Shown piece after piece: positions 1-7,359 of a stretch of DNA of 19,513 nt. The notes beneath the pieces are model-generated. The model did no database searches. It was not told where the DNA came from and saw nothing but the letters and a program-made list of their open reading frames with translations. This stretch comes from Haloquadratum sp. J07HQX50 (GTDB taxonomy: Archaea; Halobacteriota; Halobacteria; Halobacteriales; Haloferacaceae). Location: positions 434,009-453,521 of the forward strand of contig KE356562.1 of assembly GCA_000416005.1 (NCBI GenBank), in the 5' to 3' direction. Position numbers and translations under genes: made by a program. The first letter of the stretch is position 1. Each line of letters starts with the position of its first letter.

Positions 1-249
1 TCTCTGTCTGGACCGATTGATGACCCAACGGTAGTGAATTCAGTTGCGAGGGACCTGCTTGCCGAATTCGAGATGACCAAAATACGGAAATTAGGTGTTC
101 GTGTCTCGAACCTCTCGTTCACGCAGAGCGAACAAACTCAGCTTGATGGCTGGCAGTCTGGTCATTCTCCCCCGAGCAAACAGGATCTCCAGGCGCGGGC
201 TGCTGCAACTCGCTTGGATACACAGACGACACTGTGCGAGTTTCAGTGA
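1..249 (+). CDS. dinB: DNA polymerase IV (Y-family), 3' end only
   Basis: This is the C-terminal 82 residues of a Y-family translesion polymerase; the rest lies off the left edge. The frame is open from base 1. The segment KIRKLGVRVSNLSF followed by a Gln-rich stretch and LDGW is the usual end of the little-finger domain, which grips DNA next to the catalytic core. The last residues, QTTLCEF, fit the PCNA-interacting peptide pattern QxxLxxF, as expected for an archaeal Pol IV recruited to the sliding clamp. Catalytic palm residues are outside the window and cannot be checked. The stop at 247-249 is followed by a non-coding stretch. The family call is strong; the symbol follows usual haloarchaeal naming. 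Confidence 0.85.
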   Translation, partial: SLSGPIDDPTVVNSVARDLLAEFEMTKIRKLGVRVSNLSFTQSEQTQLDGWQSGHSPPSKQDLQARAAATRLDTQTTLCEFQ

Positions 250-542
250 TTGTCAGTCACGCACTGTTCCATAACGGTCGTTGAAAACACGCCTATTCTA
301 TTCAGCAGTGCTTCCAAGCTCTGGTTGGTATTAGAAGGGGACTCAAAACAAAAGGAATAGAATCGTCCACACACAAAAGAACGATCAATTTGGGCTTCAG
401 TCTCAGATATTCGACTCTGTTGAAGCCTCCTGAAACTGATGGAACCGGTGTGTGAGAGACAGAGTATTCTGCAAGGGATTCTCACGATTTCGGAAGAACA
501 GGCGGTGTCTATTCTAGTGCGAGAAGGCTTTGAGCGAAACAG
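250..542. other. Spacer without a recognised gene
   Basis: These 293 bases separate dinB from the remains of a P-type ATPase. Short open frames exist on both strands, but none has a recognisable domain or a convincing promoter. Stretches such as the one around 285-330 have the look of a worn-down transposase end, but I cannot assign a family. I see no tRNA, strong terminator or long repeat here. Confidence 0.4.
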
Positions 543-1630
543 TCATTCGAAACGGTCGGGCTTGATTCTTGCTAACCGAAGTGCGTTCGGTGTCACACCG
601 AAGCTCATCCTCATGTCGCCAATGACGACGACCGTGACGTTTACCAAACCGAAGGACACGCCCACCGCCAACAGCGCCTTCACACCGATGCTCGCCCAAA
701 TGTTCTGACGGATGACGCCGTTCGCCTTCTCTGACAACGCGTAGAGCATCAGCTCGTCGCCCATCAGTGCGATGTGTGTAGACTTGACGGCCGTGTCTGT
801 CCCCGTTGCGTCTATCGCTACCAGACAGTCGCGGTCACAAGTGCCGGGGCGTCGTTGACGCTATCACCACCATCATCACGCCGCCGAACTCCTCGTTGAG
901 AGCGCTACCGTCTCGGCTGTCTGCTCCGGTAGCAACTCAGCACGCACGTCATCAACGCCCGCCGTTTCACTGACCGCTCATGCAGTCACCTCGTTGCCGC
1001 CGGTTAGCATCACGATGTGCTCGACATTGAGGTCATGAAGACGTTCGACTGTTCGCTTCGCCTCCGCATGTGCCTCGTCGGCTACTGCATGCCCATAATC
1101 CGTTCCTCGGTTCCGATGAGAATGACTGTCTTTCCGTCAGTCCGCAGTTCTTCGATCGTATCATTGGCGGCGGTAGCAGCATCGTGACTTTCGGAGTCCT
1201 CAACTGTGACACCACCGTCGGACAGAGTTCGGACGAGGTCAAGGGAGAGACCTCACTCCGTGAACAACGCTGGTTTCGCTACGAAGTACGTCTCGCCGTC
1301 TGCGTCGGCATGGACGCCTTTCCCAGTCAGACTCTCGAACTCGGATACGTCGCCCGGTTCGATAGCTGCCTCATCGGCAGCCTCCACGACGGCCCCCGCT
1401 GGGGTGTTCGCTCCACCCTCCCAGAGTTGCTGCCACGGATAGTGCTGGCTCTCGGGTCTCTCCATCGGTGGGGACGACGTCGGTGACAGTAGTTAGCCGG
1501 GGTGAGCGTCCCGGTCCTGTCGAACGCGACTGTCTTCACTGCCCCGGCCGATTCGAAATGCCTGCTTGATCAGGACACCGTTCTTTGCGGCACTCGTAAT
1601 TCCTGAGACGACGCTGACGGGCGTGCTGAT
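543..1630 (-). pseudogene. Heavy-metal-translocating P-type ATPase, decayed and 5'-truncated
   Basis: Pieces of one P1B-type ATPase lie in the right order on the minus strand but in different frames. From 5' to 3' they are: the segment after the CPC motif (ISTPVSVVSGITSAAKNG, about 1630-1575); the phosphorylation motif as DRTGTLT instead of DKTGTLT (Asp codon near 1520); the nucleotide-binding part with ESLTGKGV; VILIGTEERIMG (about 1120-1090), followed by a stop; MLTGGNEVTA (981-1010) where MLTGDN is usual, again followed by a stop; the hinge as GDSVNDAPA (about 842-868) in another frame; and the C-terminal membrane part with SEKANGVIRQNIW. The metal-binding N-terminus and first membrane helices are missing. 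Multiple frameshifts, stops and changed catalytic residues rule out function. The original substrate (Zn/Cd/Cu class) cannot be fixed without the CPC region. Confidence 0.88.
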
Positions 1631-1651
1631 TATGGAAGATGCAAGGCTAAA

Positions 1652-1680
1652 ACATCGCCCTTCAGGGCAAGGAGGATGTC
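1652..1680 (+). repeat. Solitary IS200/IS605-type right-end hairpin
   Basis: The sequence holds a short stem, GCCC-ttca-GGGC (1657-1668), followed by AAGGAGGATGTC. This layout is typical of the right end of haloarchaeal IS200/IS605 (tnpB-type) elements. No tnpB precedes it. Instead, the truncated ATPase begins about 25 bases away, so this end probably marks a deletion that removed both the element body and the 5' part of the ATPase. Assignment is from memory of the family pattern only. Confidence 0.45.
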
Positions 1681-1776
1681 GATCGTGGTGTGGACTGGAT
1701 AAAGAAATCGTATTACCAACAACTGATAACCTGAACACAGCGAGAAACTAAAACTAACCCGTGAGCTCAGGGTGAT

Positions 1777-2424
1777 TCACGATACTGGTTCAACGAGCGA
1801 GTTGAGAGTTGCTTGCGGGTCGTCTGCCTTGGCAACACCAGAGGCAAGAAGAACTCCGGTTGCACCAAGTTCAGATGCTGTTTCAAGATCGTCACCACTC
1901 GAGATCCCGGCTCCACAGTAGACCGCAGTTTCAGCGTTGACTTCTGCTGCAGCCGTGACAGCATTCGAAATAATGTCTGGGTCAGCAGTGGCAACTGAGA
2001 CATCGCCACCAATGAGTGCTGGTGGTTCAACTGCGACGGCATCGGGACCGAACGCAGTAACCGCTCCAATCTGGGCTGGATTATTTGCACACACACACGT
2101 CTCTAATTCCACTCGCTCGGCTGCTTGCACTGTGGCATCAATTGTTGCCAGCCTGAGTCTCTGCTCTGAGTGATTAATCAGCGTGCCCGTCGCGCCTGAT
2201 CGCTTGGTCGCCTCTGCGAGGGTGCTCCCAGTGTGGCTCCCGGGATCGTTCGGATCAATGTGTTGTGCCCAAGTTTCGACACCAGTCTCAGCGACTGCGG
2301 CAAGATCGGCAGCCTGTGGTGCAACCGCAATTCGGGCCCCTGATGCATCTGCCACTTCTTTTGCAGCGCTGGCGATAGCGACTGGGTCAGCCGGATATGC
2401 TTTTAAGTTGATTAAAATGAACAC
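1777..2424 (-). CDS. tpiA: Triosephosphate isomerase
   Basis: Archaeal-type TIM of about 215 residues that interconverts dihydroxyacetone phosphate and glyceraldehyde 3-phosphate in the cytoplasm, shorter than the roughly 250-residue bacterial form. Visible active-site features are the N-terminal NLKAY with the substrate-binding Asn and Lys, LINHSEQR with the catalytic His, AVEPPALIG with the catalytic Glu, and a glycine-rich phosphate-binding end ([14 protein letters not shown]). I chose the GTG at 2422-2424, which gives [11 protein letters not shown] at the N-terminus as in relatives. An upstream ATG (2449-2451) would add nine unmatched residues. It lies 67 bases after MBF1 on the same strand, close enough for read-through, but no clear TATA box was found in the gap. 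Confidence 0.95.
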   Translation of the reverse strand: MFILINLKAYPADPVAIASAAKEVADASGARIAVAPQAADLAAVAETGVETWAQHIDPNDPGSHTGSTLAEATKRSGATGTLINHSEQRLRLATIDATVQAAERVELETCVCANNPAQIGAVTAFGPDAVAVEPPALIGGDVSVATADPDIISNAVTAAAEVNAETAVYCGAGISSGDDLETASELGATGVLLASGVAKADDPQATLNSLVEPVS

Positions 2425-2491
2425 AGCCGTACCCACACGCCGAGGAATCAAATAGATTGACGTTTGCGTGGCGTGGCGTGAACCAGATTAC

Positions 2492-3022
2492 TCAGTCTTT
2501 TCGCTTGACGACGTCACCAAGCGTTGTCGTAGTTGAGGATCCACCAGACCACTCGTTTTCTTCTGTTTCACCACCTTCAACGAGCGAGAGATCAAGCTTC
2601 CGCTCAATTTTTTTACGCACCCCGTCCGGAGGGAGAATATCAGCCCGTTCGAGTTTTCGAATCAAGCTTGCTTTTTCGTTCAGAGAGTCAGCAAGGTCCT
2701 CTTGACTGAGGCTCCGGTTTTCACGAGCTTCACGAATTCGGTCATCGTAGTCACCGACAATCTCGTCCATGCTATCGAACATATCTTGACGCGATGTCGA
2801 GGTTGACCCACTCTGCGAGGGTGACGAAGCAGAACTACCACTCGAAGAACTCGTCGAACCACTGTTACTTGTCGAGTACTTTGTCGAAGCCGTCGAACTT
2901 GTCTCTGTTTTCACTTCTGTGCCGAATTCCTTACAATCATCACAGAGTTGAAGTTTGGCTCCTTCAACTTTCACAGTCGTCAATGACGGCTGTTCTTTCC
3001 CGCACATCTCACACTGTGGCAT
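2492..3022 (-). CDS. Multiprotein bridging factor 1 (MBF1) homologue
   Basis: A 176-residue archaeal MBF1-type protein. The N-terminus (MPQCEMCGKEQP ... LCDDC) is a zinc ribbon with two CxxC pairs. A Ser/Thr-rich, low-complexity linker of about 40 residues follows. The C-terminal half is a Cro/C1-type helix-turn-helix (REARENRSLSQEDLADSLNE ... IRKLERADILPP). Family knowledge: MBF1 bridges TBP and regulators in eukaryotes and binds ribosomal subunits in archaea; its haloarchaeal role is less clear. The start at 3020-3022 was chosen because the zinc ribbon begins there and a TATA box sits 23-32 bases upstream. The extra upstream codons of the open frame cross the promoter. An inverted repeat lies between the TATA box and the ATG. 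Confidence 0.92.
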   Translation of the reverse strand: MPQCEMCGKEQPSLTTVKVEGAKLQLCDDCKEFGTEVKTETSSTASTKYSTSNSGSTSSSSGSSASSPSQSGSTSTSRQDMFDSMDEIVGDYDDRIREARENRSLSQEDLADSLNEKASLIRKLERADILPPDGVRKKIERKLDLSLVEGGETEENEWSGGSSTTTTLGDVVKRKD

Positions 3023-3023
3023 A

Positions 3024-3054
3024 CCGCCTCGTAAACAAGGCGGCGATATAAACC
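3024..3054 (-). promoter_or_regulatory. MBF1 promoter: TATA box plus inverted repeat at the start site
   Basis: On the minus strand GGTTTATATC (3045-3054) is a good haloarchaeal TATA box, about 25 bases before the MBF1 ATG, which suggests a leaderless transcript. Directly between them is a perfect inverted repeat, CCGCCT-8 nt-AGGCGG (3024-3043). At that position it would overlap the transcription start, a common place for a repressor operator. If a leader is transcribed it could instead form a hairpin in front of the start codon. Confidence 0.6.
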
Positions 3055-3078
3055 ATACGCCAATTCTCCCGATTTCGT

Positions 3079-3699
3079 TCACTGAAGATCCGACCACGCG
3101 TGTCGAAAGCGCTGTATCGCGGTCAGATGACCAACAAGAGCAAATGTCAATAGCAGTAGCTCAATTAGACTAAAGCCAAGAAGCTCTGATGGCAGTCCCG
3201 CAAAGCTCGACAACACCGCAGATACGACGGCAATAATACTAATCAGTGCCAACCTATCGGCACGGCCGAGTAATCCACCGTATGCTCGTCCAAGCCCAAC
3301 TGCTTGAATCTGCGTTCCTAAATACGAAGTCATTATTACTCCCGTGACTGCGAGAAGCCCGAATGCAAAGGCCGATTTTCCGGCAGCGAGCCCAATGATA
3401 ATGATCATATCCGCATATCGGTCAAGGACATGGTCAAGCATATCTCCACTGTCAGTTGACGATCCCAATCGGCGGGCTAATGCCCCATCGATAATGTCCA
3501 TCCATCCATTAATAAAGACGAATGCTGCTCCAGCGAGATACCACAGTGGTGTATCAAACACAAAGGCACCCCCAGCAGCGATTGCCCAGCCAAACCCAAT
3601 AACACTCACTCCATGTGGGGTCAAGCCTGCTTTGATTGCGATATCGACGAAGGGGTCAATTGCGGCATCAATCGCATTTCGGTACTGGTCGAGTGTCAT
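3079..3699 (-). CDS. CDP-alcohol phosphatidyltransferase (archaeal phospholipid head-group synthesis)
   Basis: A 206-residue integral membrane enzyme with about five to six hydrophobic segments. The family signature DGx2ARx8Gx3Dx3D is intact as DGALARRLGSSTDSGDMLD followed by HVLD. Those Asp residues bind the metal and the CDP-linked lipid donor. Such enzymes join CDP-archaeol to an alcohol such as inositol phosphate, glycerol phosphate or serine. Archaetidylinositol phosphate synthase is a likely activity, but the acceptor cannot be read from the sequence. The start at 3697-3699 overlaps the stop of the upstream kinase gene by four bases (ATGA), implying translational coupling. The open frame extends upstream only into that kinase gene. 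Confidence 0.88.
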   Translation of the reverse strand: MTLDQYRNAIDAAIDPFVDIAIKAGLTPHGVSVIGFGWAIAAGGAFVFDTPLWYLAGAAFVFINGWMDIIDGALARRLGSSTDSGDMLDHVLDRYADMIIIIGLAAGKSAFAFGLLAVTGVIMTSYLGTQIQAVGLGRAYGGLLGRADRLALISIIAVVSAVLSSFAGLPSELLGFSLIELLLLTFALVGHLTAIQRFRHAWSDLQ

Positions 3700-4205
3700 A
3701 GATAACCAGTAAAGTCGACTGTTCCAACAGTCGGCTCGCGGGTATCCTGAAGAATCGCTTCGACATCCCTCACGACATTTTCGACTGATCGACCTGTTGT
3801 ATCTACTTCCCACACGGATGACCGGCCATGTTTGTCAACAGCCTCAGAGAGGATAATATCGAGTGCCTCGCTTTCAGCATTCTCAGCAATACTTTCAGAC
3901 GACTCCCCCCGGGCCGCAAGTCGCTGCGTGAGTTCTTCAGGAGCACAGCGAAGTACGATGACTTTTTCAGCCGACAGGTGATGTGCAAGGTGCGACTCAA
4001 CGATTCCTGACCATGGATTTAGATGCGCGCGTATCGCATCAAAGTCGGCGATCAATGACTGCCGCGATGTATCAGTGCCAACAGTTAGACCGGCTTCTCG
4101 AATAATTCGATTGAGATGAGAGACGCTGAACTCGTGTGCAACCGCAAGTCGCTCAGCAACGGATGTTTTTCCTGTTCCAGGTGTTCCCGTGAGCGCGATT
4201 TGCAT
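3696..4205 (-). CDS. Archaeal adenylate kinase-like NTPase (Fap7/hCINAP family)
   Basis: A 169-residue P-loop NTPase that starts MQIALTGTPGTGKTS, so the Walker A motif is at residues 7-15. An Arg-rich lid region (LRCAPEELTQRLAARGE) and the Asp-containing strand near the C-terminus (VWEVDTTGRS) agree with the adenylate-kinase fold. The size fits Fap7/hCINAP proteins, which combine weak adenylate kinase or ATPase activity with a role in small-subunit ribosome assembly. The start at 4203-4205 lies two bases after the hisC stop, and the stop overlaps the next gene by four bases, so it is the middle gene of a three-gene operon. Upstream in-frame codons belong to hisC. Confidence 0.9.
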   Translation of the reverse strand: MQIALTGTPGTGKTSVAERLAVAHEFSVSHLNRIIREAGLTVGTDTSRQSLIADFDAIRAHLNPWSGIVESHLAHHLSAEKVIVLRCAPEELTQRLAARGESSESIAENAESEALDIILSEAVDKHGRSSVWEVDTTGRSVENVVRDVEAILQDTREPTVGTVDFTGYL

Positions 4206-4207
4206 GG

Positions 4208-5320
4208 TTATGCTGAGGAACTGCGACTCACTTGCTGCATTGGCGACGTCGAGTCCAAAATATCTGAAAGAACCTCTACTGCCTTTTGACTCTCTTCCCG
4301 AGTCCCGCAGGAGAGTCGCACACACCCTGGAAGGCCGAAACTCGTCGTGTCACGAATGATGATTCCCTCATTGAGAGCTGCTTCGGCGATCGCTGTGCCA
4401 TCGCCAACGTCACACAACACAAAATTTCCTCCTGATGGCCACACTGGAACCGGGAGTTCATCTCGATAGTACTCACGGGCCCAGCGGGCTGTCTCGACTG
4501 ATTGCTCCAGATGTGCGGTGTCTGCGAGTGCCTCACGAGCGGCGCGACAGGCGACTTCATTCGCTGCGAACGGGGTGTTTATTTTTTCATACGCATCGGC
4601 CCACTCCTCAGGGACAACAGCATACCCAATTCTGAGCCCTGCTAATCCGTATGCCTTCGAGAAAGTTCGGAGGACGGCGATGTTCGTGTGATCTGCTACT
4701 AAATTGATTGCTGATGGTTGATGACTATACTCACCATACGCCTCATCCACAGCGACAAGTGTTTCATCATCCACTGTAGAGAGAAGTCGTTTGAGGTCGT
4801 TGTGTGGCATTTCAGACCCAGATGGATTATGTGGTGAAGTGATGTGCAAAATACGGCTTTCGTCAATTTGAGATCGTATTGCATCTGGGTCCTGAGTGAA
4901 GTCCTCTCCCTTCGTTAATTCGTACGTGGTCAATGAGCCGTGGTGATACTGTGTAGACATATCATAGTATGAGAATCCGGGCTCAGGGACTGCGACTGTC
5001 TCACCTGGATTGAGGAAAGCACGTGAGAGGTAATCGATCGCCCCGTCGGCACCAGGGGACAGCCAGATCTGCTTCGGCAGCACATCCCACTTCTGTGCCA
5101 GCGCTTCTGTTAGCTCGACATGTGACTGCTTTGGATATCGGTGAACCTCCGTCGCAGCAGTTTCGATTTCCTCGGTTGCGGCCGGGCTTGGCCCGTGTGG
5201 GTTTTCATTTGACGACAACGTAATGAGTGCGGCAGGGTCAATACCTACCTCTTGAGCTACCTCTGCGACTCCCTTGCCAGGTGTATATGCAGAGAGTGTC
5301 GAGAGATCGCGTGGTTGCAT
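4208..5320 (-). CDS. hisC: Histidinol-phosphate aminotransferase
   Basis: A fold-type I PLP aminotransferase of 370 residues that makes histidinol phosphate from imidazole-acetol phosphate and glutamate. Key parts are SSNENPHGPSP near residue 40, the HRYP motif, the PLP-binding SPHNPSGSEM segment, VDEAYGEY with the cofactor-contacting Asp, and FSKAYGLAGLRIGY with the Schiff-base Lys at about residue 222. A late Arg (RLSCG) would bind the substrate carboxylate. The start MQPRDLS at 5318-5320 matches the family; an ATG five codons upstream is possible. A TATA-like TTTATAT touches the ATG and so cannot drive it as a normal leaderless promoter. This is the first gene of the operon with the kinase-like and phosphatidyltransferase genes. 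Confidence 0.93.
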   Translation of the reverse strand: MQPRDLSTLSAYTPGKGVAEVAQEVGIDPAALITLSSNENPHGPSPAATEEIETAATEVHRYPKQSHVELTEALAQKWDVLPKQIWLSPGADGAIDYLSRAFLNPGETVAVPEPGFSYYDMSTQYHHGSLTTYELTKGEDFTQDPDAIRSQIDESRILHITSPHNPSGSEMPHNDLKRLLSTVDDETLVAVDEAYGEYSHQPSAINLVADHTNIAVLRTFSKAYGLAGLRIGYAVVPEEWADAYEKINTPFAANEVACRAAREALADTAHLEQSVETARWAREYYRDELPVPVWPSGGNFVLCDVGDGTAIAEAALNEGIIIRDTTSFGLPGCVRLSCGTREESQKAVEVLSDILDSTSPMQQVSRSSSA

Positions 5321-5457
5321 ATATAAACAATGCATCTCCCCCGTCTTTACCCTAGCGTTCGGACGGTCCTGTGAGTATGGAGAGTGTTTCGAGGTGTGCC
5401 TTGTGTGAGTAGGTTAGTGTGAGGCGGCAATCCTCGCATTCGAGAGCGGGGAAAGTA

Positions 5458-6192
5458 TTAATCAGGGATCTGTACTGAGTGGGTGAGCGTCCCAATTCCA
5501 TCAATTGAGATGCTGATTGTGTCGCCGTCCGAGACAGGCCCGACGCCACTCGGTGTCCCAGTTGATATCACATCGCCTGGTTCAAGTGTGAGGTATGTCG
5601 TAATCTCTTCGATCAACTCTGGGATCGAGAAAATAAATTGGTCACGTGAAGAATGCTGACGGGTCTCACCGTTGACTGATAATGAAATGCTCGCATCCTC
5701 CGGAACTGCTGTTGGTGGGGCAAGCACTGGCCCCATTGGTGCAGCATTATCGAATGCTTTGCCGCGTATCCAGTTTTGCTCTCGGTTCTGGTCATCTCGA
5801 TTTGAGAGATCATCCAGACAGGTGAATCCTCGAACATACGACAATGCATCCTCAGCAGGCACCTCCTTGGCCTGTTTATCTATCACGACTGCCAGTTCTG
5901 CTTCGTAATCGATTCGGTCCTTTCCGCTTGGAAGTGTGACTTCAGAGTGTGGGTGTGCAACGGCGTTCGGGGGTTTCAAGAACAATAATGGACGATCAGG
6001 AATCGACTTATTTTGCTCCGCAGCGTGGTCGGCATAGTTCAGCCCGACACACACGATTTTTGATGGTTGTGCTGGAGCGAGTATCGAAGCCTCAGCTCTC
6101 TGAATTTCACTGCTTCCATACTGGATCGTCTCGCCATCAAGCGTGCCTGTTCGCACATAGCCGCTTGAGTCTCGAAATCTAATTGTCGACAC
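5458..6192 (-). CDS. Fumarylacetoacetate hydrolase (FAH) family protein
   Basis: A 244-residue enzyme of the FAH/2-keto-4-pentenoate hydratase superfamily, which uses Mg or Mn to cleave or hydrate 2-oxo acids. Visible family features are VCVGLNYADHAAEQ, the metal-ligand stretch DYEAELAVVI, GFTCLDDLSNRDDQ with the third acidic ligand, GKAFDNAAPMGP, and the late TGTPSGVG. The natural substrate cannot be deduced; acylpyruvate or oxaloacetate-type substrates are common in close relatives. I prefer the GTG at 6190-6192 (VSTIRFRDS) to the ATG seven codons upstream, because homologues begin with this short strand and the extra residues are A/T-rich promoter-like sequence. A perfect 16-base palindrome lies at the promoter. 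It is 137 bases ahead of hisC and probably transcribed separately. Confidence 0.88.
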   Translation of the reverse strand: MSTIRFRDSSGYVRTGTLDGETIQYGSSEIQRAEASILAPAQPSKIVCVGLNYADHAAEQNKSIPDRPLLFLKPPNAVAHPHSEVTLPSGKDRIDYEAELAVVIDKQAKEVPAEDALSYVRGFTCLDDLSNRDDQNREQNWIRGKAFDNAAPMGPVLAPPTAVPEDASISLSVNGETRQHSSRDQFIFSIPELIEEITTYLTLEPGDVISTGTPSGVGPVSDGDTISISIDGIGTLTHSVQIPD

Positions 6193-6227
6193 ACGAAAAT
6201 AAAAACAAAGCAATCGTTTGTGTGTTT

Positions 6228-6249
6228 TCTTTTATGAGAGATCTCTCAT
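6228..6249 (-). promoter_or_regulatory. Putative operator and TATA box of the FAH-family gene
   Basis: ATGAGAGATCTCTCAT (6234-6249) is a perfect 16-base palindrome. On the minus strand it runs straight into ATAAAAG, a plausible TATA box, about 40 bases before the GTG start. A palindrome covering the BRE/TATA edge is typical of a repressor site for a dimeric regulator. Neither the regulator nor the transcription start is known. Confidence 0.5.
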
Positions 6250-6530
6250 CTACCCGGCTGTGAGAGAACCACACATACCGATTCGCTCCTGCACCGCAGG
6301 CTTCTCAATCAAGGCGATTGCTGTTTCGACGATGGTATTATGCGACGTTTGATAGTTCATGTCATGCGGTGTTATCTCAGCGATCTGATTTGAGAAAGAG
6401 TCATGATTCACGTGGGTCTGTCGACAGCAACAAGCAGGTGTGAAGGGCGGATGCTAGTTCCAATATTGTGAAGCAGTGCCTCATATTCACGATACTGATG
6501 AGCGTCGAGGGTGGTTAACTCAGAAAATGC
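6250..6530 (-). pseudogene. Decayed coding sequence of unknown identity
   Basis: Two minus-strand frames read like protein and join through a frameshift near 6410. The upstream part, from about 6515, contains EYEALLHNIGTSIRP and LLVAVDRPT before a TGA. The downstream part is open from a GTG at 6409-6411 to a TAG at 6250-6252 (53 codons) and contains HNTIVETAIALIEKPAVQER. I do not recognise the family. The absence of an intact frame and the fusion of two coding-like halves suggest a worn-down gene rather than two small genes, but a real 53-residue protein in the second half cannot be excluded. Confidence 0.3.
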
Positions 6531-6551
6531 AAGTCATCTGCGAAACAGGGC

Positions 6552-6586
6552 GGGAACCTCGAGCCTTGAGGCCGGGGGAGTTGGCA
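6552..6586 (+). repeat. Possible IS200/IS605 right-end relic
   Basis: GGGAACCTCGAGCCTTGAGG followed by CCGGGGGAGTT has a short stem (CCTC/GAGG or GCC-ttga-GGC) and the purine-rich tail seen at the right ends of haloarchaeal tnpB-type elements. No tnpB precedes it in recognisable form. It lies just upstream of the promoter of the next gene, so the relic may supply part of that promoter region. Confidence 0.3.
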
Positions 6587-6589
6587 CTG

Positions 6590-6601
6590 CAGTATATTTT
6601 A
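6590..6601 (+). promoter_or_regulatory. TATA box for the UPF0173 hydrolase gene
   Basis: CAGTATATTTTA is a good TATA-like element ending about 27 bases before the ATG at 6628. This predicts a leaderless or very short-leader transcript, the usual haloarchaeal arrangement. A second A/T run (GTATATA) touches the ATG and is too close to act. Confidence 0.5.
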
Positions 6602-6627
6602 GTAGGTACCTCCCCCCGTAGTATATA

Positions 6628-7350
6628 ATGTCGATGGAACTGACTTGGCATGGCCATTCCTGCTGGCGAGTTACAATAGACGAGACAAGCTTTCTTATCG
6701 ACCCTTTCTTTGAGAATCCACACACTTCGATGGACCCGGACGACGTGGATAGCCCTGACTATCTGCTCTTAACGCATGGGCATGCTGATCATATCGCCGA
6801 TGCATCGGGTTTTACCCAGGCAACAGTTGTCGGAGTTCCTGAAATGACAGGATACATGCAGTCTGAAATTGGATTTGATTCCAGCATCGGTATGAATATT
6901 GGGGGGACAGTTTCATGCGGTGATGGATATGTCACAATGCATCGGGCCGACCACACGAATGGATTGAATACTGGGTACGAGCGAAGCCTTGGAGTCCCGG
7001 TTGGATTTATCCTCAGTGAGTCAGCACCGGTAACGGGCGAATCAGACACCACAACGACATTTTACCACGCTGGAGATACCGGCTTGATGTCAGAGATGAA
7101 AGATGTCATCGGGCAGTATATACAACCGGACGCTGCAGCGCTTCCGACGGGAGATCATTTTACTATGGGCCCGACACAGACCGCGATTGCTGCAGATTGG
7201 CTCGGTGTCGAACATCTTTTTCCCATGCATTATGATACTTTTGGCCCGATTGAGATCGAAACCGAGGATCTACTTCACGCCGTAGAGAACAGAACCGAAG
7301 GCACGACAGTTCATGTACTCGATGGTGATGAGTCATACACGCTCACATAG
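6628..7350 (+). CDS. UPF0173 metal-dependent hydrolase (metallo-beta-lactamase fold)
   Basis: A 240-residue protein of the UlaG-like UPF0173 branch of the metallo-beta-lactamase superfamily. It shows WHGHSCWRV near the N-terminus, LIDPFFENP, the metal-binding LLTHGHADHI near residue 50, HRADHTNG, YHAGDTGLMSEM with the bridging Asp, and HYDTFGPIE with the last His ligand. The full set of metal ligands is present, so it should be an active binuclear hydrolase, but the substrate is unknown in this family. Nothing in the neighbourhood points to a pathway. It converges on the HAD phosphatase gene with only nine bases between the two stops. Confidence 0.92.
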   Translation: MSMELTWHGHSCWRVTIDETSFLIDPFFENPHTSMDPDDVDSPDYLLLTHGHADHIADASGFTQATVVGVPEMTGYMQSEIGFDSSIGMNIGGTVSCGDGYVTMHRADHTNGLNTGYERSLGVPVGFILSESAPVTGESDTTTTFYHAGDTGLMSEMKDVIGQYIQPDAAALPTGDHFTMGPTQTAIAADWLGVEHLFPMHYDTFGPIEIETEDLLHAVENRTEGTTVHVLDGDESYTLT

Positions 7351-7359
7351 AGAAAGCAC

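Noticed and set aside
439..708. An 89-codon plus-strand frame
   Set aside because: Its second half is the antisense of the ATPase fossil's C-terminal region, so the openness there is inherited from the other strand.
1070..1486. A 138-codon plus-strand frame
   Set aside because: It is antisense to the ATPase fossil, whose motifs read on the minus strand across the whole interval.
2821..2900. Repeat-like Ser/Thr codons inside MBF1 as a DNA repeat
   Set aside because: They encode the low-complexity linker of the protein, and no exact DNA repeat unit is present.
4435..5223. Plus-strand frames opposite hisC
   Set aside because: They are shadows of hisC, whose PLP motifs and length are complete on the minus strand.
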